Below, piece by piece: positions 8,981 to 18,186 of a stretch of 64,000 bases of DNA. Every line of letters begins with the position of its first letter. The first letter of the stretch is position 1. A program made the translations under genes and the position numbers. Below the pieces are notes generated by a model. The model saw nothing but the letters and a program-made list of their open reading frames with translations, did no database searches and had not been told where the DNA came from. The stretch comes from Deltaproteobacteria bacterium (GTDB lineage: Bacteria > SAR324 > JACQKK01): contig JAOUEW010000005.1 in the NCBI GenBank assembly GCA_029858505.1, forward strand, positions 62,001 to 126,000, given 5' to 3'.

Positions 8981-9169
8981 CTACTTCTTGGCGGGAGCGG
9001 CAGCAGGAGCAGCAGCAGGAGCGGCGGCAGGAGCAGCAGCAGGAGCAGCGGCGGCCTTGTCGTCTTTCTTGGCATCTTTCTTGGCTTTGTCGGCAGCCAT
9101 GGCGCCAGTAGACAGGGTCAGACCAAACACAACGGCAGTCATCAAAGCAACCAGATTGGTGCGTTTCAT
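8981..9169 (-). CDS. Small secreted Lys/Ala/Pro-rich protein (AAPAAAP repeats)
   Basis: MKRTNLVALMTAVVFGLTLSTGAMA signal peptide + ADKAKKDAKKDDKAAAAPAAAPAAAPAAAPAAAPAKK. Confidence 0.7.
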   Translation of the reverse strand: MKRTNLVALMTAVVFGLTLSTGAMAADKAKKDAKKDDKAAAAPAAAPAAAPAAAPAAAPAKK

Positions 9170-9270
9170 GTGTATTCCCTTATGGTTTGATTGTGGTGTT
9201 TTTGACAGTTGGCTTCCAGGCGATGATCCGCTGGAGGCCATGGATATAATATCAAGCCCCCATAAAAACG

Positions 9271-10407
9271 CTATAGGTCATTATTATGCGACTCTGCTGG
9301 CTTGGGAGGGAGGCGTTTTAACCAAGCTTGGAAAAACGTTTCCCAGTCGGCCCCGGTGGTCACGGCCATGTCTAGCACCCACAATCGCTCTGGCGTTTTC
9401 AGGCGTCCCGCCAGTTTCACCCCGTCTTTCTCTGTGGTGAGCCACAGGGGTCCGGTCTCCTCGCCAGGCGGCTCCTGCAGCCAGCCGTTCAATTGGCTCA
9501 CCGCCCCCGGTCCGTAGGGGTCATGATCGGGAAAGGCCTCCAGCCGCGCCACCCTGGCCCCCAGGCCTTCCACCGTGCGGGCAACCCCCTGGGGCTGGGC
9601 CAGGGCGCACACCAGGTTCACTTGCCGCCCAGCCAAGCTTTCCGGCGGTCGGGTCTCTTTGCCATCCAGGCGCCGCAGCTGGAGGGCCTGCCAGCCAAAG
9701 GTAAACACCGGCCGCTCCAGCCCCAGCCCCGCCAGCACGGCTTTCACCCGCTTGGCCGTATCTGGGCCGCTTTTGGTGCACACAATGGCATCGGCCCGGA
9801 CCAGGGCCCCCAGGGGTTCCCGCAGCCAGCCGCAGGGCAGCAGGCGCCCGCCGCCAAATTCTCGGCTGCCATCAACCAGCAGCAGGTTCAGGTCTCGGGC
9901 CAGGGCCCGGTGCTGAAAGCCGTCATCTAACAACAGCAGCCCAGGGCGGTCCCACAGCAGGGCCAAGCGCCCGGCCTCTGCCCGGCGGCTGGAGACATAC
10001 ACGGGCAGGTTGGGGTCCCCCTTGGCCAGCATGGCGGGCTCATCCCCCAGCCGGGCCGGGTCGGCCAGGGCCCCTTCCCGTTCCAGGGCCCGGCTCACGC
10101 GGTCGGCTCCCCGGCGGCGGTACCCCCGGCTGATCACCGCCGACTTGATTCCAAATGCTTCCACAGTGCGGGCCAGGTGCCGCACCACGGGGGTTTTCCC
10201 GGTGCCGCCAGCCGTCAGGTTTCCCACGCTGATCACAGGAACTCCCAGGCGCTCCACGGGCAGCAGCCCGAAAGAGTACAGGGCGTTTCGCAGGCGCACC
10301 AAACCGCCATACAACACCCCCAGGGGCCACAACATCAGGCAAACAGGGAAAGAAACAGGGGGGGACACCGGGGGAAATGCAGGGGGCGGAGATTCCGTGG
10401 AGACCAT
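9271..10407 (-). CDS. lpxK: Tetraacyldisaccharide 4'-kinase
   Basis: VPVISVGNLTAGGTGKTPVVRHLA, LLLLDDGFQHRALARDLNLLLVD, ISRGYRRRG. Confidence 0.95.
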   Translation of the reverse strand: MVSTESPPPAFPPVSPPVSFPVCLMLWPLGVLYGGLVRLRNALYSFGLLPVERLGVPVISVGNLTAGGTGKTPVVRHLARTVEAFGIKSAVISRGYRRRGADRVSRALEREGALADPARLGDEPAMLAKGDPNLPVYVSSRRAEAGRLALLWDRPGLLLLDDGFQHRALARDLNLLLVDGSREFGGGRLLPCGWLREPLGALVRADAIVCTKSGPDTAKRVKAVLAGLGLERPVFTFGWQALQLRRLDGKETRPPESLAGRQVNLVCALAQPQGVARTVEGLGARVARLEAFPDHDPYGPGAVSQLNGWLQEPPGEETGPLWLTTEKDGVKLAGRLKTPERLWVLDMAVTTGADWETFFQAWLKRLPPKPAESHNNDL

Positions 10408-10417
10408 GAAATGGGCC

Positions 10418-11992
10418 TTATTGGTCCTGTTGGGCCGACTTGGCATCCAACCGGCTGATGAGCACGGTCACGGCGTGGGTTAGTTCGGGCATCTTGCGTA
10501 AATCCTCCCGAATGTAGGTGATGAGGATGTCGTCACGGCCATCGTTGTTCAGATCCACCACCTCAAAACGCCGGGGCGTGATGGGGAGAAAATCCCTCAG
10601 CAGCCGGTTGTGCTGGGGAGACCACGTGCCCTCTGGGCGCCCCCAGTGAATGCCCATGTTGTCTTTGTCAATCGACAACATCAAATCCGGAAGGTGATCG
10701 GCATTCAGGTCTCCAAAGGCCACGATGGGCTGGTGGTCGTAACGCCCCAGGGAGAACTTCACCGAATAGGTTTCCATGGCGTTGGGCTGCGTGGGATAGC
10801 GCTTGTTTTTTCCCATGAAAAAGTAAGAGGCTTCCGCGCTCATGGTGCGGCTGATCAGCCCCTTTACCGCGTTCCAAAAACTGATGTCCACGTTCACCAC
10901 CACCAGGTCCACCAAGCCGTCGGCGTTGTTGTCGTTCAGCAGGGGCAGAGAGAACCCCTCTGACAAAAACACTTGATCGGGCTTCTGGACAAACTTCAAA
11001 GAGGGAGTGTCTCCCGGAGCCGCCTGGCCGTAATACACCAGGGTGCGGGTGTTCGACTTAAACGCCGAATCGGTGGGGGCCGTTTTGGTAAACACCAGGT
11101 CCACCAAGCCGTCTCCGTTCAAGTCACGGGCATCGTGCAGCCACAACGGAGGGTCTAAGGGCTGGTTGCGGTCGAAAGGCTTGGGCGGAGAAAGGTCCAG
11201 GCGGATGGCCGGATTGGCGCGCCCCTGGGGGGTGGGGCCCATCATGTAACCCAGCAACAGGTTGTCGTTAAACACCAACACATCCTTCCAGCCATTTTTA
11301 TCCAGGTCCACCAAGCGGACATCCGACATATCCCAGGCCAGAATGCGGGAGTTGAACAGGGTCATCACCCAGTTGGTGGGGTGGGTGGGCAGCCGCGCCT
11401 GGGTCATCCACTTTCCATGGGCATCCTGGGCGGCCACCGTGATTTCATCAAACCCAGGAATCAGCAATTCGTCTTGGCCGTCTCCGTTCAGGTCATACAC
11501 CCACCGAATTTCAGTTTTCAGTTCTCCCGCCGCCACCGGGAACAGGCTGTTCACCGCCAAGGTTTTTTTGGTTTTTTCATCGAAGCGGTCTTTTTCCCAG
11601 GGCCAAATTTCTACCCGCCCGGGAACCAGCAGGGCCAGGGCTGCCCCCTGTTTCAGGCGCATCACCCCCACCATCATGGTTTGAGAGGGAATCCCCACCG
11701 ATTGGCTGCGTTCAGGAAACCCCCCGGCCGACTGAAACGCCGTCGAGACAAAATAACGGGGCACCCGGCGGGTGCGGTCGACCTCTACCACCACCAAATC
11801 CTTCAGACCGTCCCCCGACACGTCCGCCGCCAGCACCTCGGCCAGTTCCCGCTCGACCGTAAGGGTATACCGAGAAAACCCATCGGCCCGTTGGGCCAGG
11901 GCCTGCCCCCCACAAAGACATACCCCCCCCACCAGACCCGCCCCCAGGACCAGTCTGTAAAAAATCTGCTTTGGGAGGGAAATTTCAAACAT
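10418..11992 (-). CDS. Secreted FG-GAP/VCBS repeat protein
   Basis: Signal peptide and repeated DLNGDGLVDLVF / DLNNDGRDDILIT / DNNADGLVDLVVV calcium-binding-type motifs. Confidence 0.8.
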   Translation of the reverse strand: MFEISLPKQIFYRLVLGAGLVGGVCLCGGQALAQRADGFSRYTLTVERELAEVLAADVSGDGLKDLVVVEVDRTRRVPRYFVSTAFQSAGGFPERSQSVGIPSQTMMVGVMRLKQGAALALLVPGRVEIWPWEKDRFDEKTKKTLAVNSLFPVAAGELKTEIRWVYDLNGDGQDELLIPGFDEITVAAQDAHGKWMTQARLPTHPTNWVMTLFNSRILAWDMSDVRLVDLDKNGWKDVLVFNDNLLLGYMMGPTPQGRANPAIRLDLSPPKPFDRNQPLDPPLWLHDARDLNGDGLVDLVFTKTAPTDSAFKSNTRTLVYYGQAAPGDTPSLKFVQKPDQVFLSEGFSLPLLNDNNADGLVDLVVVNVDISFWNAVKGLISRTMSAEASYFFMGKNKRYPTQPNAMETYSVKFSLGRYDHQPIVAFGDLNADHLPDLMLSIDKDNMGIHWGRPEGTWSPQHNRLLRDFLPITPRRFEVVDLNNDGRDDILITYIREDLRKMPELTHAVTVLISRLDAKSAQQDQ

Positions 11993-12194
11993 GGCCGCCC
12001 CGGAGAAGGAACCGTTTCAAACGTTTGTGGTGATTTACTATGGGGATTTGTCCGAAAAATGTAAAGTTTTGGTCGTGCACTGGCTAAGAGATCATCCCTT
12101 TTTCTTCTGGCACCGCCTTGACGGAACATTGGCCTTTCCCTCATGATGGTTCAACGTGTATTCGCTCTACATCGCCGTCTTTTCAGGGGTGACC

Positions 12195-13409
12195 ATGACC
12201 GCCAAAGGCAGCTCCCGTTTCAAATCTGGTCGGGTTTGGCTGGTCACCTTGGCCGCCCTGCTGGCCCTGGGGGGGTGTGCCGATAAAACCGGGTGGGTGC
12301 CGGTCTCTAACCCCGGCTTGATGGCCTGGAGCGATGACGGAGACCGGGCCGGGCTAGAATTCGCGGTTCTTCAATCTATTCAATATTATCGGAAAATCCC
12401 CCCTGCCACCAAATTTCAGATTGGCCCAGACACCTACACCGCCGAAGAAATGGCGCTGTCGCTGGAGTTGTTTTTGGCCATCCTGAGAGAATCCCCCGAC
12501 ACGGCCACCTTTCAGGCCCGCCTGGGCCAAAAGTTCAAAGTGGTCGAAACCCGCCGGGAAGAAGGCGACAACCTGCTCACTGGCTATTACGCGCCATCCA
12601 TTCCAGGCTCCCGAAAACCCACGGCTGAATTCAACACCCCCCTGCTGGCCCGCCCCGACAACCTGCTGGTGGTTGATTTGGAAAAGTTTGGGGTGGAAAC
12701 CACCCCCCGCCGCTCACTGGTGGGGCGGGTGGAGGGCAACCGGATCACCCCCTTTTTCACCCGCAAGGAAATTCAGGAAAAAAACGTGCTGAAGGACCAA
12801 GCCAAGGTGCTGGCCTGGGTCCGCCCCTTGGATTTGTATTTTCTGCAAATCCAAGGATCCGGGGTCATTCAATTCCCCGATGGCTCGCGCTTGGTGGCGG
12901 GCTACGACGTGAGCAACGGGCACCCCTACCGCAACATCGGACAAGTGTTGATCAACCGAGAGGTCATCACTCGAGAGGAAATGTCCATGCAGGCCATCCG
13001 GGCCTATCTGGAGGCCAACCCCAAACAAATGCACGGCATTCTGAACAAAAACCCCAGCTATGTGTTCTTTCGTGAGTTAAAGGGAAGCCCCCTGGGCAAC
13101 ATTCAGGTGCCCCTCACCCCCCTGCGCTCGGTGGCCATGGATGACAAACTCATCCCCAAGGGCGCCCTGGTGTACGTGGACACCGAAGTTCCCTCGCCCA
13201 ACGCCCCCGACCAGCGCCCCCGGATGCGCCGCTTCATGCTGATTCAGGATACCGGCGGGGCCATCCGCGGCCATGGCCGGGCCGATGTGTATTGGGGAGA
13301 GGGCGACCAGGCCGAACTGATGGCTGGTCACATGCGGCACCCTGGGCGGCTGTTTGTGGTGGTGGCTCGCCGGGAGTACCTCAAACCCTCCGTGGTTCAC
13401 AATCCTTAA
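12195..13409 (+). CDS. mltA: Membrane-bound lytic murein transglycosylase A
   Basis: Lipoprotein-like signal (LLALGGCAD), LLTGYYAP, LYFLQIQGSGVIQFPDG, FMLIQDTGGAIRGHGRADVYWG. Confidence 0.93.
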   Translation: MTAKGSSRFKSGRVWLVTLAALLALGGCADKTGWVPVSNPGLMAWSDDGDRAGLEFAVLQSIQYYRKIPPATKFQIGPDTYTAEEMALSLELFLAILRESPDTATFQARLGQKFKVVETRREEGDNLLTGYYAPSIPGSRKPTAEFNTPLLARPDNLLVVDLEKFGVETTPRRSLVGRVEGNRITPFFTRKEIQEKNVLKDQAKVLAWVRPLDLYFLQIQGSGVIQFPDGSRLVAGYDVSNGHPYRNIGQVLINREVITREEMSMQAIRAYLEANPKQMHGILNKNPSYVFFRELKGSPLGNIQVPLTPLRSVAMDDKLIPKGALVYVDTEVPSPNAPDQRPRMRRFMLIQDTGGAIRGHGRADVYWGEGDQAELMAGHMRHPGRLFVVVARREYLKPSVVHNP

Positions 13410-13414
13410 CACTC

Positions 13415-13450
13415 AAGGGGGGCTTCGCCCCCCAAGCCCCCCTTATTTTT
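13415..13450 (+). terminator. Terminator after mltA
   Basis: AAGGGGGGCTT/AAGCCCCCCTT 11-bp stem followed by ATTTTT. Confidence 0.75.
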
Positions 13451-13473
13451 CACGGTAAATTCCCAGGTGGTCG

Positions 13474-13706
13474 GAATGATGGAAGTAAAGGTGCTCCCCC
13501 GACTTGCCCAATTGTAGCACAACGTCTTGGGGGTCGCCCTGAAGGTTCTTATTTTTTACGGTATTTTGAGCGTGCTGGCCAGCTGTCGCCGAACGGTGTT
13601 CCAGCCCCCGCCCAGGGAATTCCCCCGTGTAGTGGGGGTTCTTCAGCGTGTTCTGAGCGTGTTCGTCCGCAGTTGCTGAACGGTGCTCCACCCCCTGGCC
13701 GGGGAA
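13474..13706 (-). repeat. 233-bp direct repeat, copy 1 (orphan copy)
   Basis: Near-identical to 14591..14823; minus strand encodes EHRSATADEHAQNTLKNPHYTGEFPGRGLEHRSATAGQHAQNTVKNKNLQGD.QDVVLQLGKSGEHLYFHHSD. Confidence 0.9.
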
Positions 13707-13724
13707 GGTGCCGTCGAATATAAA

Positions 13725-13752
13725 AGGCCGGTAATAAATACCGGCCTTTTTC
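13725..13752. terminator. Terminator following the 253-aa gene
   Basis: AAAGGCCGGTA/TACCGGCCTTT inverted repeat with T-rich flanks on both strands. Confidence 0.75.
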
Positions 13753-13760
13753 AATCAAAG

Positions 13761-14522
13761 TTACTTTGCGATTTCAAATTTCAGCCTGACATAACCAGTG
13801 CCTTTCACCAGGGTAAGATATAAATAATTTCCATGCACTTCATAGTCAAGGATTTTTACTTTCCCTTTTTCCTTGTGCTTCCACTCAGTTCTATCGGGGA
13901 AATATGATTTATACTCATCCCAGTTCCAATAAAATTTGATCGGTTTTTTATAAGTTTTTGAAAAGGCCGTGCCAAAATAAAAAACACGGTCACTTTTCAT
14001 ATCTTCAGAAAGATAAATGTCCCGCTTCTCATCGTAATAAGCCAAATTAAAAATGGCTGGCGACTCACTCTTGTCCGATTCTCGAAAAAATTTAATGTAT
14101 ACATAATATGAATCTCTGATTACCCTCCTGACTTGCACAGTAATAGTAAATATATCTTTTGAGTAACCACTTGGTTCATACTGCAAATACTCGTTAAATT
14201 CCATGTCTGCGAGTTTCCACTTTTTTTCCGTGGCATACCGGTAATAAATTGCGGCTTCTTTTTCATTAAAATACAATACGGTCACAGCAACATTAGGGGA
14301 AGCACCCTCCCCCAAATCCCATTCATCAACTGTAATTTTATTAAACGTTTCTTTGTATTTCTGTGGGATATCTATTTCCACCTCGTCATAATAAAATCGA
14401 TCCCCTTTTTTTTGAATAGATTTCCCAATTTCATCCTGGCCCCATATAGGGGTGGAAATAAATAGTATGCAAAAAACCACTCCCCACATCACTACCGTGC
14501 TGGATGTTTTATATTTTTGCAT
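13761..14522 (-). CDS. Exported protein of unknown function, AT-rich (candidate immunity-type partner)
   Basis: 253 aa, N-terminal signal (VVMWGVVFCILFISTPIWG), no recognised domain; visibly lower GC than neighbours. Confidence 0.6.
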   Translation of the reverse strand: MQKYKTSSTVVMWGVVFCILFISTPIWGQDEIGKSIQKKGDRFYYDEVEIDIPQKYKETFNKITVDEWDLGEGASPNVAVTVLYFNEKEAAIYYRYATEKKWKLADMEFNEYLQYEPSGYSKDIFTITVQVRRVIRDSYYVYIKFFRESDKSESPAIFNLAYYDEKRDIYLSEDMKSDRVFYFGTAFSKTYKKPIKFYWNWDEYKSYFPDRTEWKHKEKGKVKILDYEVHGNYLYLTLVKGTGYVRLKFEIAK

Positions 14523-14905
14523 TACTTGACTCCTTTCTTAAATACATTTCCGCCACTTATAACGCCCGTGTCTTTAAAGCCTTTTATGTCAGAATGGTGG
14601 AAGTAGAGGTGCTCCCCCGACTTGCCCAATTGTAGCACAACGTCTTGAGAGTCGCCCTGAAGGTTCTTATTTTTTACGGTATTTTGAGCGTGCTGGCCAG
14701 CTGTCGCCGAACGGTGTTCCAGCCCCCGCCCAGGGAATTCCCCCGTATAGTGGGGGTTCTTCAGCGTGTTCTGAGCGTGTTCGTCCGCAGTTGCTGAACG
14801 GTGCTCCAGGCCTTGGCCGGGGAGCGCACCCGTTGCTCCCCCGGCCCCCTTGCCCTTTCCATTGCCCAAACCCTGACCATTGGATTCAGGCTGTTTCCCC
14901 TCCAC
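14522..14905 (-). CDS. Putative polymorphic-toxin-like C-terminal fragment
   Basis: Gly-rich lead, two internal PGxGLEHRSATAxxHAQNTxKN repeats, then GKSGEHLYFHHSDIKGFKDTGVISGGNVFKKGVK; stop overlaps the start of the 253-aa gene; N-terminus encoded by intergenic repeat locus R3. Confidence 0.45.
   Translation of the reverse strand: MEGKQPESNGQGLGNGKGKGAGGATGALPGQGLEHRSATADEHAQNTLKNPHYTGEFPGRGLEHRSATAGQHAQNTVKNKNLQGDSQDVVLQLGKSGEHLYFHHSDIKGFKDTGVISGGNVFKKGVK
14591..14823 (-). repeat. 233-bp direct repeat, copy 2
   Basis: Near-identical to 13474..13706. Confidence 0.9.
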
Positions 14906-15007
14906 GAAGGGGAGGGGATGCCCCGCCAGGGGCAGGGGAGGGGTGTTTTTGCCATTCCCCCATTACTTCGGGAGAGGGACAGGCGGCACCGCCGCCGGGG
15001 GTGAGGT
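14894..15007 (+). repeat. Intergenic two-hairpin repeat, locus R3
   Basis: TTTCCCCTCCACGAAGGGGAGGGGATGCCCCGCCAGGGGCAGGGGAGGGGTGTT plus GAGAGGGACAGGCGGCACCGCCGCC. Confidence 0.75.
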
Positions 15008-15146
15008 CCTTCTTCGCTTTTCCTTTGTCTGGGTTTGCAGAATACGCCGCCGAGCCCTGGCATTTCCCCCGTGCGTGTTCGGGTGTATGCTTTGAAGGGC
15101 CCACGGGCCCTGAACGCCCTCGCCCACCCTCCATATCAGACCCCCC

Positions 15147-16145
15147 ATGACACCCACCACCAAACCCTTTGGAACCACCGGCCAGCAAGTATCGTCCATG
15201 GGTCTGGGTTGCATGGGCATGAGCGGTACCTACGGCCGCAGCGCCGATGAGGACGCCATCCGCACCCTGCACCGCTCGCTGGAGATGGGCTGCACCTTTC
15301 TGGATACCGCCGACGTGTACGGCAGCGGGCACAACGAACAACTGCTGGGGCGGGCCATTGCGGGCAAACGGTCCCAGGTGTTTCTGGCCACCAAGTTTGG
15401 GTTGAGCGGCATATCCAACAGCCCCGGCCTGCTAACGGTGAACGGCCGTCCGGAATACGCCCAGGCCGCCTGCGAGGCCAGCCTGAAGCGCCTGCAGGTA
15501 GACGTGATTGATCTGTATTACCTGCACCGGCTAGACAAAACCGTGCCCATCGAAGAAACCGTGGGGGCCATGGGCCGCTTGGTGGAACAGGGCAAGGTTC
15601 GCTACCTGGGCCTGTCGGAGGTCTCTGCCGCCACTCTGGAGCGGGCCCACCGCGCCCACCCCATCGCCGCCCTTCAATCGGAATACTCCCTGTGGTGGAC
15701 GGAACCTGAAGCGGGTGCGCTGCCCGCCTGCCGCAAACTGGGCGTGGCCTTTGTGGCCTATTCGCCCCTGGGGCGGGGCATGCTGGCGGGGAAAATCCAA
15801 TCCCCCACGGAACTCGACGAAAAAGACTGGCGGCGGGTTGGCCCCCGTTTTCAGGCCGGGGCCTTCGAGCACAACCTTCAGCTCACCCAAGCCGTCAGCC
15901 GCATGGCCGCCCGCAAGGGGGTCTCTCCGGGCCAGATCGCCCTGGCCTGGCTGCTGCACGAAGGCCCAGAGGTGTTCCCCATTCCCGGCACCAAGCGCAT
16001 CGCCTACCTGGAAGAAAACTGGCAGGCCCTGAACCTGACCCTAACCCCCGAAGACCGCCAAGAGTTGCGAGACATCATGGGTGCCGTGGAGATTCAGGGC
16101 CACCGTTACCCAGAACGAGCCGCCCAACTGATTGACCAGGGGTAG
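15147..16145 (+). CDS. Aldo/keto reductase
   Basis: LGCMGMSGTYG, DTADVYGSGHNEQLLGRAI, DLYYLHRLDKTVPIEETVGAM, IPGTKRIAYLEENW. Confidence 0.93.
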   Translation: MTPTTKPFGTTGQQVSSMGLGCMGMSGTYGRSADEDAIRTLHRSLEMGCTFLDTADVYGSGHNEQLLGRAIAGKRSQVFLATKFGLSGISNSPGLLTVNGRPEYAQAACEASLKRLQVDVIDLYYLHRLDKTVPIEETVGAMGRLVEQGKVRYLGLSEVSAATLERAHRAHPIAALQSEYSLWWTEPEAGALPACRKLGVAFVAYSPLGRGMLAGKIQSPTELDEKDWRRVGPRFQAGAFEHNLQLTQAVSRMAARKGVSPGQIALAWLLHEGPEVFPIPGTKRIAYLEENWQALNLTLTPEDRQELRDIMGAVEIQGHRYPERAAQLIDQG

Positions 16146-16415
16146 GGGAACAGCGTGTAGCCAAACAGTGACGCGCTTGCATCCGTTTAGTTTGCGCCAA
16201 CCGAACGGATGTATTGAATCACCAAAGGATTCGAGCCTTGCCCCTCTCCTTCGGGGAAGGGCAACCGCCCGCAGGGCGGTGGGGAGGGGTGTTGTAGGGA
16301 ACAGCGTGAAGCCAAACAGTGACGCGCTTGCATCCGTTTAGTTTGCGCCAACCGAACGGTTGTATTGAATCACCAATGGATTCGAGCCTCGCCCATTGGG
16401 CGGTGGGGTGTCGTG
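16146..16415 (+). repeat. Intergenic two-hairpin repeat, locus R4 (tandem, 151-bp period)
   Basis: ACAGCGTG[TA]AGCCAAACAGTGACGCGCTTGCATCCG... begins at 16150 and 16301, separated by hairpins TTGCCC..GGGCAA and CCGCCCGCAGGGCGG. Confidence 0.85.
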
Positions 16416-16456
16416 GGGGGGCCAGGGGGCTTCGCTCCCCATAAAATCATCATCAA

Positions 16457-17413
16457 ATGAACTGGCTAAATCCCATGAACTTGGTTTCCCATCGCCATCA
16501 CCAACTTCACCGCATGATCGCCCTGCTGGCAACCCTGTTGGGCCTGGGAGCTTTCTCTGCCCTGGCGGCGGAACCCCCGCCCATTCCCGTGCTGGCGTCC
16601 ATTCCTCCCCTGGCGGCCATGGCGCGGGCGGTGGGTGGCGACCGGGTGACGGTGGAAGTGCTGATTCCTCCTGGGCAAAACGACCATACCTATTCCCTCA
16701 CCCCCGCCCAGGCCCGGCGCTTTTCCTCCGCCCGCATGTTGGCCGCCGTGGGGCTGGGCTACGAATTCTGGGCCCCCCGCATGGTGGCCAATGCCAACAA
16801 CCCCCGGCTGGTGGTGGTGTACGCCGGAGAGGGGCTGCCCGGCGGGCCCCAGTCATGGCATCATGAAGAGCACGAGGGAGAGGCCCACGACGAAGCCGAG
16901 GAGGGAGACATCCGCCACAACCCCCATGTGTGGGTAGACCCGGTATGGGCGGGAATCATGGCCGAGCGGATTGCCGATGGGCTGGCCAAGGCCGACCCCC
17001 CCCACGCCCAAGAATACCACCAGCGGCTGCGGGTGTTTCAACAAGAAACCGCCCAGTTGCACCAAGAATACAAACAGGCCCTGGCCCCCTTGAAGGGGCG
17101 TCCCCTGGTGGTGTACCACGCCAGCTTTGCCCACTTGGCCCACCGCTACGGAATGCCTTTGATTGCCGTGGTGGAAGGGGGCCACGAGCAAGAACCCACC
17201 CCCGCCCAAATGGCCCGGGCCATTCAAGCCGGGCGGGCCGCCGGGGTAAAGGCCGTGTTTTCCGAGCCCCAGTTCCCCCCCCAGGCGGTCCGCCTGCTGG
17301 CCAAAGAAATGGGCGCCGAAGTGCTGACCCTGGACGTGCTGGGGGGAGCGGAGGAAACCTACCCCGCCCTGATGCGGAGAAACCTGGCGGCCATAACGAA
17401 AGGACTACGATGA
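16457..17413 (+). CDS. znuA: Zinc ABC transporter substrate-binding protein (ZnuA-like)
   Basis: Signal peptide, His/Glu-rich loop HHEEHEGEAHDEAEEGDIRHNPHVWVDP, YHASFAHLAHRYG. Confidence 0.85.
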   Translation: MNWLNPMNLVSHRHHQLHRMIALLATLLGLGAFSALAAEPPPIPVLASIPPLAAMARAVGGDRVTVEVLIPPGQNDHTYSLTPAQARRFSSARMLAAVGLGYEFWAPRMVANANNPRLVVVYAGEGLPGGPQSWHHEEHEGEAHDEAEEGDIRHNPHVWVDPVWAGIMAERIADGLAKADPPHAQEYHQRLRVFQQETAQLHQEYKQALAPLKGRPLVVYHASFAHLAHRYGMPLIAVVEGGHEQEPTPAQMARAIQAGRAAGVKAVFSEPQFPPQAVRLLAKEMGAEVLTLDVLGGAEETYPALMRRNLAAITKGLR

Positions 17414-18186
17414 GCCCCACCGTCACACCGGTAGACATTCGAGACCTGACCGTTACCCTGGGGGGCTTGGCGGTGCTAGACAACGTGAGCCTGACCATTG
17501 CCCAGGGAGAATTCCTGGCCCTGCTGGGCCCAAACGGCGCGGGAAAGTCTACCCTGCTCAAGGTCATTGGCGGGCTGCTGACCCCAGACTCCGGGAGCGT
17601 GCGGGTGTTTGGCCGAGAACCCGGCCGCCCCGGCACCAACCCCGTGGGCTACATGCCCCAGGCGGGGGCCATCAATCCCCGCTTTCCCATCTCGGCCAGG
17701 GGGGTGGTAATGATGGGCCGCTACCCAGCCCTGGGGCCGGGGCGCTACCCCAGATCCGCCGACCGGGCCGCCGTGGCCCAGGCCCTCTCCGCCGTGGGGG
17801 CCGAAAACCTGGCCACCAAGCCCCTGGCCAAGTTGTCCGGGGGGCAGCGCCAGCGGGTGTTTTTGGCCCGGGCCCTGGTGAACAACCCGGACCTGCTGCT
17901 GCTGGATGAACCCACCGCCGGCATGGACACCCAGGCCGTGGAACAATTCTACTCCCTCATCCGCGGCCTGCGAGACCAGGGCAAGGCCGTGGTGGTGGTG
18001 TCTCACGACATTGGGGTGGTGGCCCCCCAGGTGGACCGGGTGGCCTGCCTGAACCGCCGCTTGGTGGCCCACGGCCTGCCCGGCCAGGTGCTGGACCAAC
18101 ACGTGTTAGAAAGCATGTACGGCTGCGACGCCATGCTGTTCACCCATGGAGACCACCCCCACATGGTGGTGAACAGGCACAAATGA
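17410..18186 (+). CDS. znuC: Zinc ABC transporter ATP-binding protein (ZnuC-like)
   Basis: GPNGAGKSTLLK, LSGGQRQRVFLARAL, LLLDEPTAGMD; ATGA overlap with preceding gene. Confidence 0.88.
   Translation: MSPTVTPVDIRDLTVTLGGLAVLDNVSLTIAQGEFLALLGPNGAGKSTLLKVIGGLLTPDSGSVRVFGREPGRPGTNPVGYMPQAGAINPRFPISARGVVMMGRYPALGPGRYPRSADRAAVAQALSAVGAENLATKPLAKLSGGQRQRVFLARALVNNPDLLLLDEPTAGMDTQAVEQFYSLIRGLRDQGKAVVVVSHDIGVVAPQVDRVACLNRRLVAHGLPGQVLDQHVLESMYGCDAMLFTHGDHPHMVVNRHK

Larger units (their letters stand above)
13443..13754 (-). pseudogene. Orphan copy of the putative toxin-like C-terminal module
   Basis: ORF begins inside the terminator hairpin of the upstream gene (no plausible RBS); carries direct-repeat copy 1. 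Confidence 0.5.

Noticed and set aside
16415-16456. Zur box upstream of znuA
   Set aside because: No convincing AT-rich palindrome recognised; region is dominated by the repeat R4 tail.
16930-17409. N-terminal extension of the znuC ORF
   Set aside because: Out-of-frame translation of znuA; ABC ATPase begins at ATG 17410, which overlaps the znuA stop.
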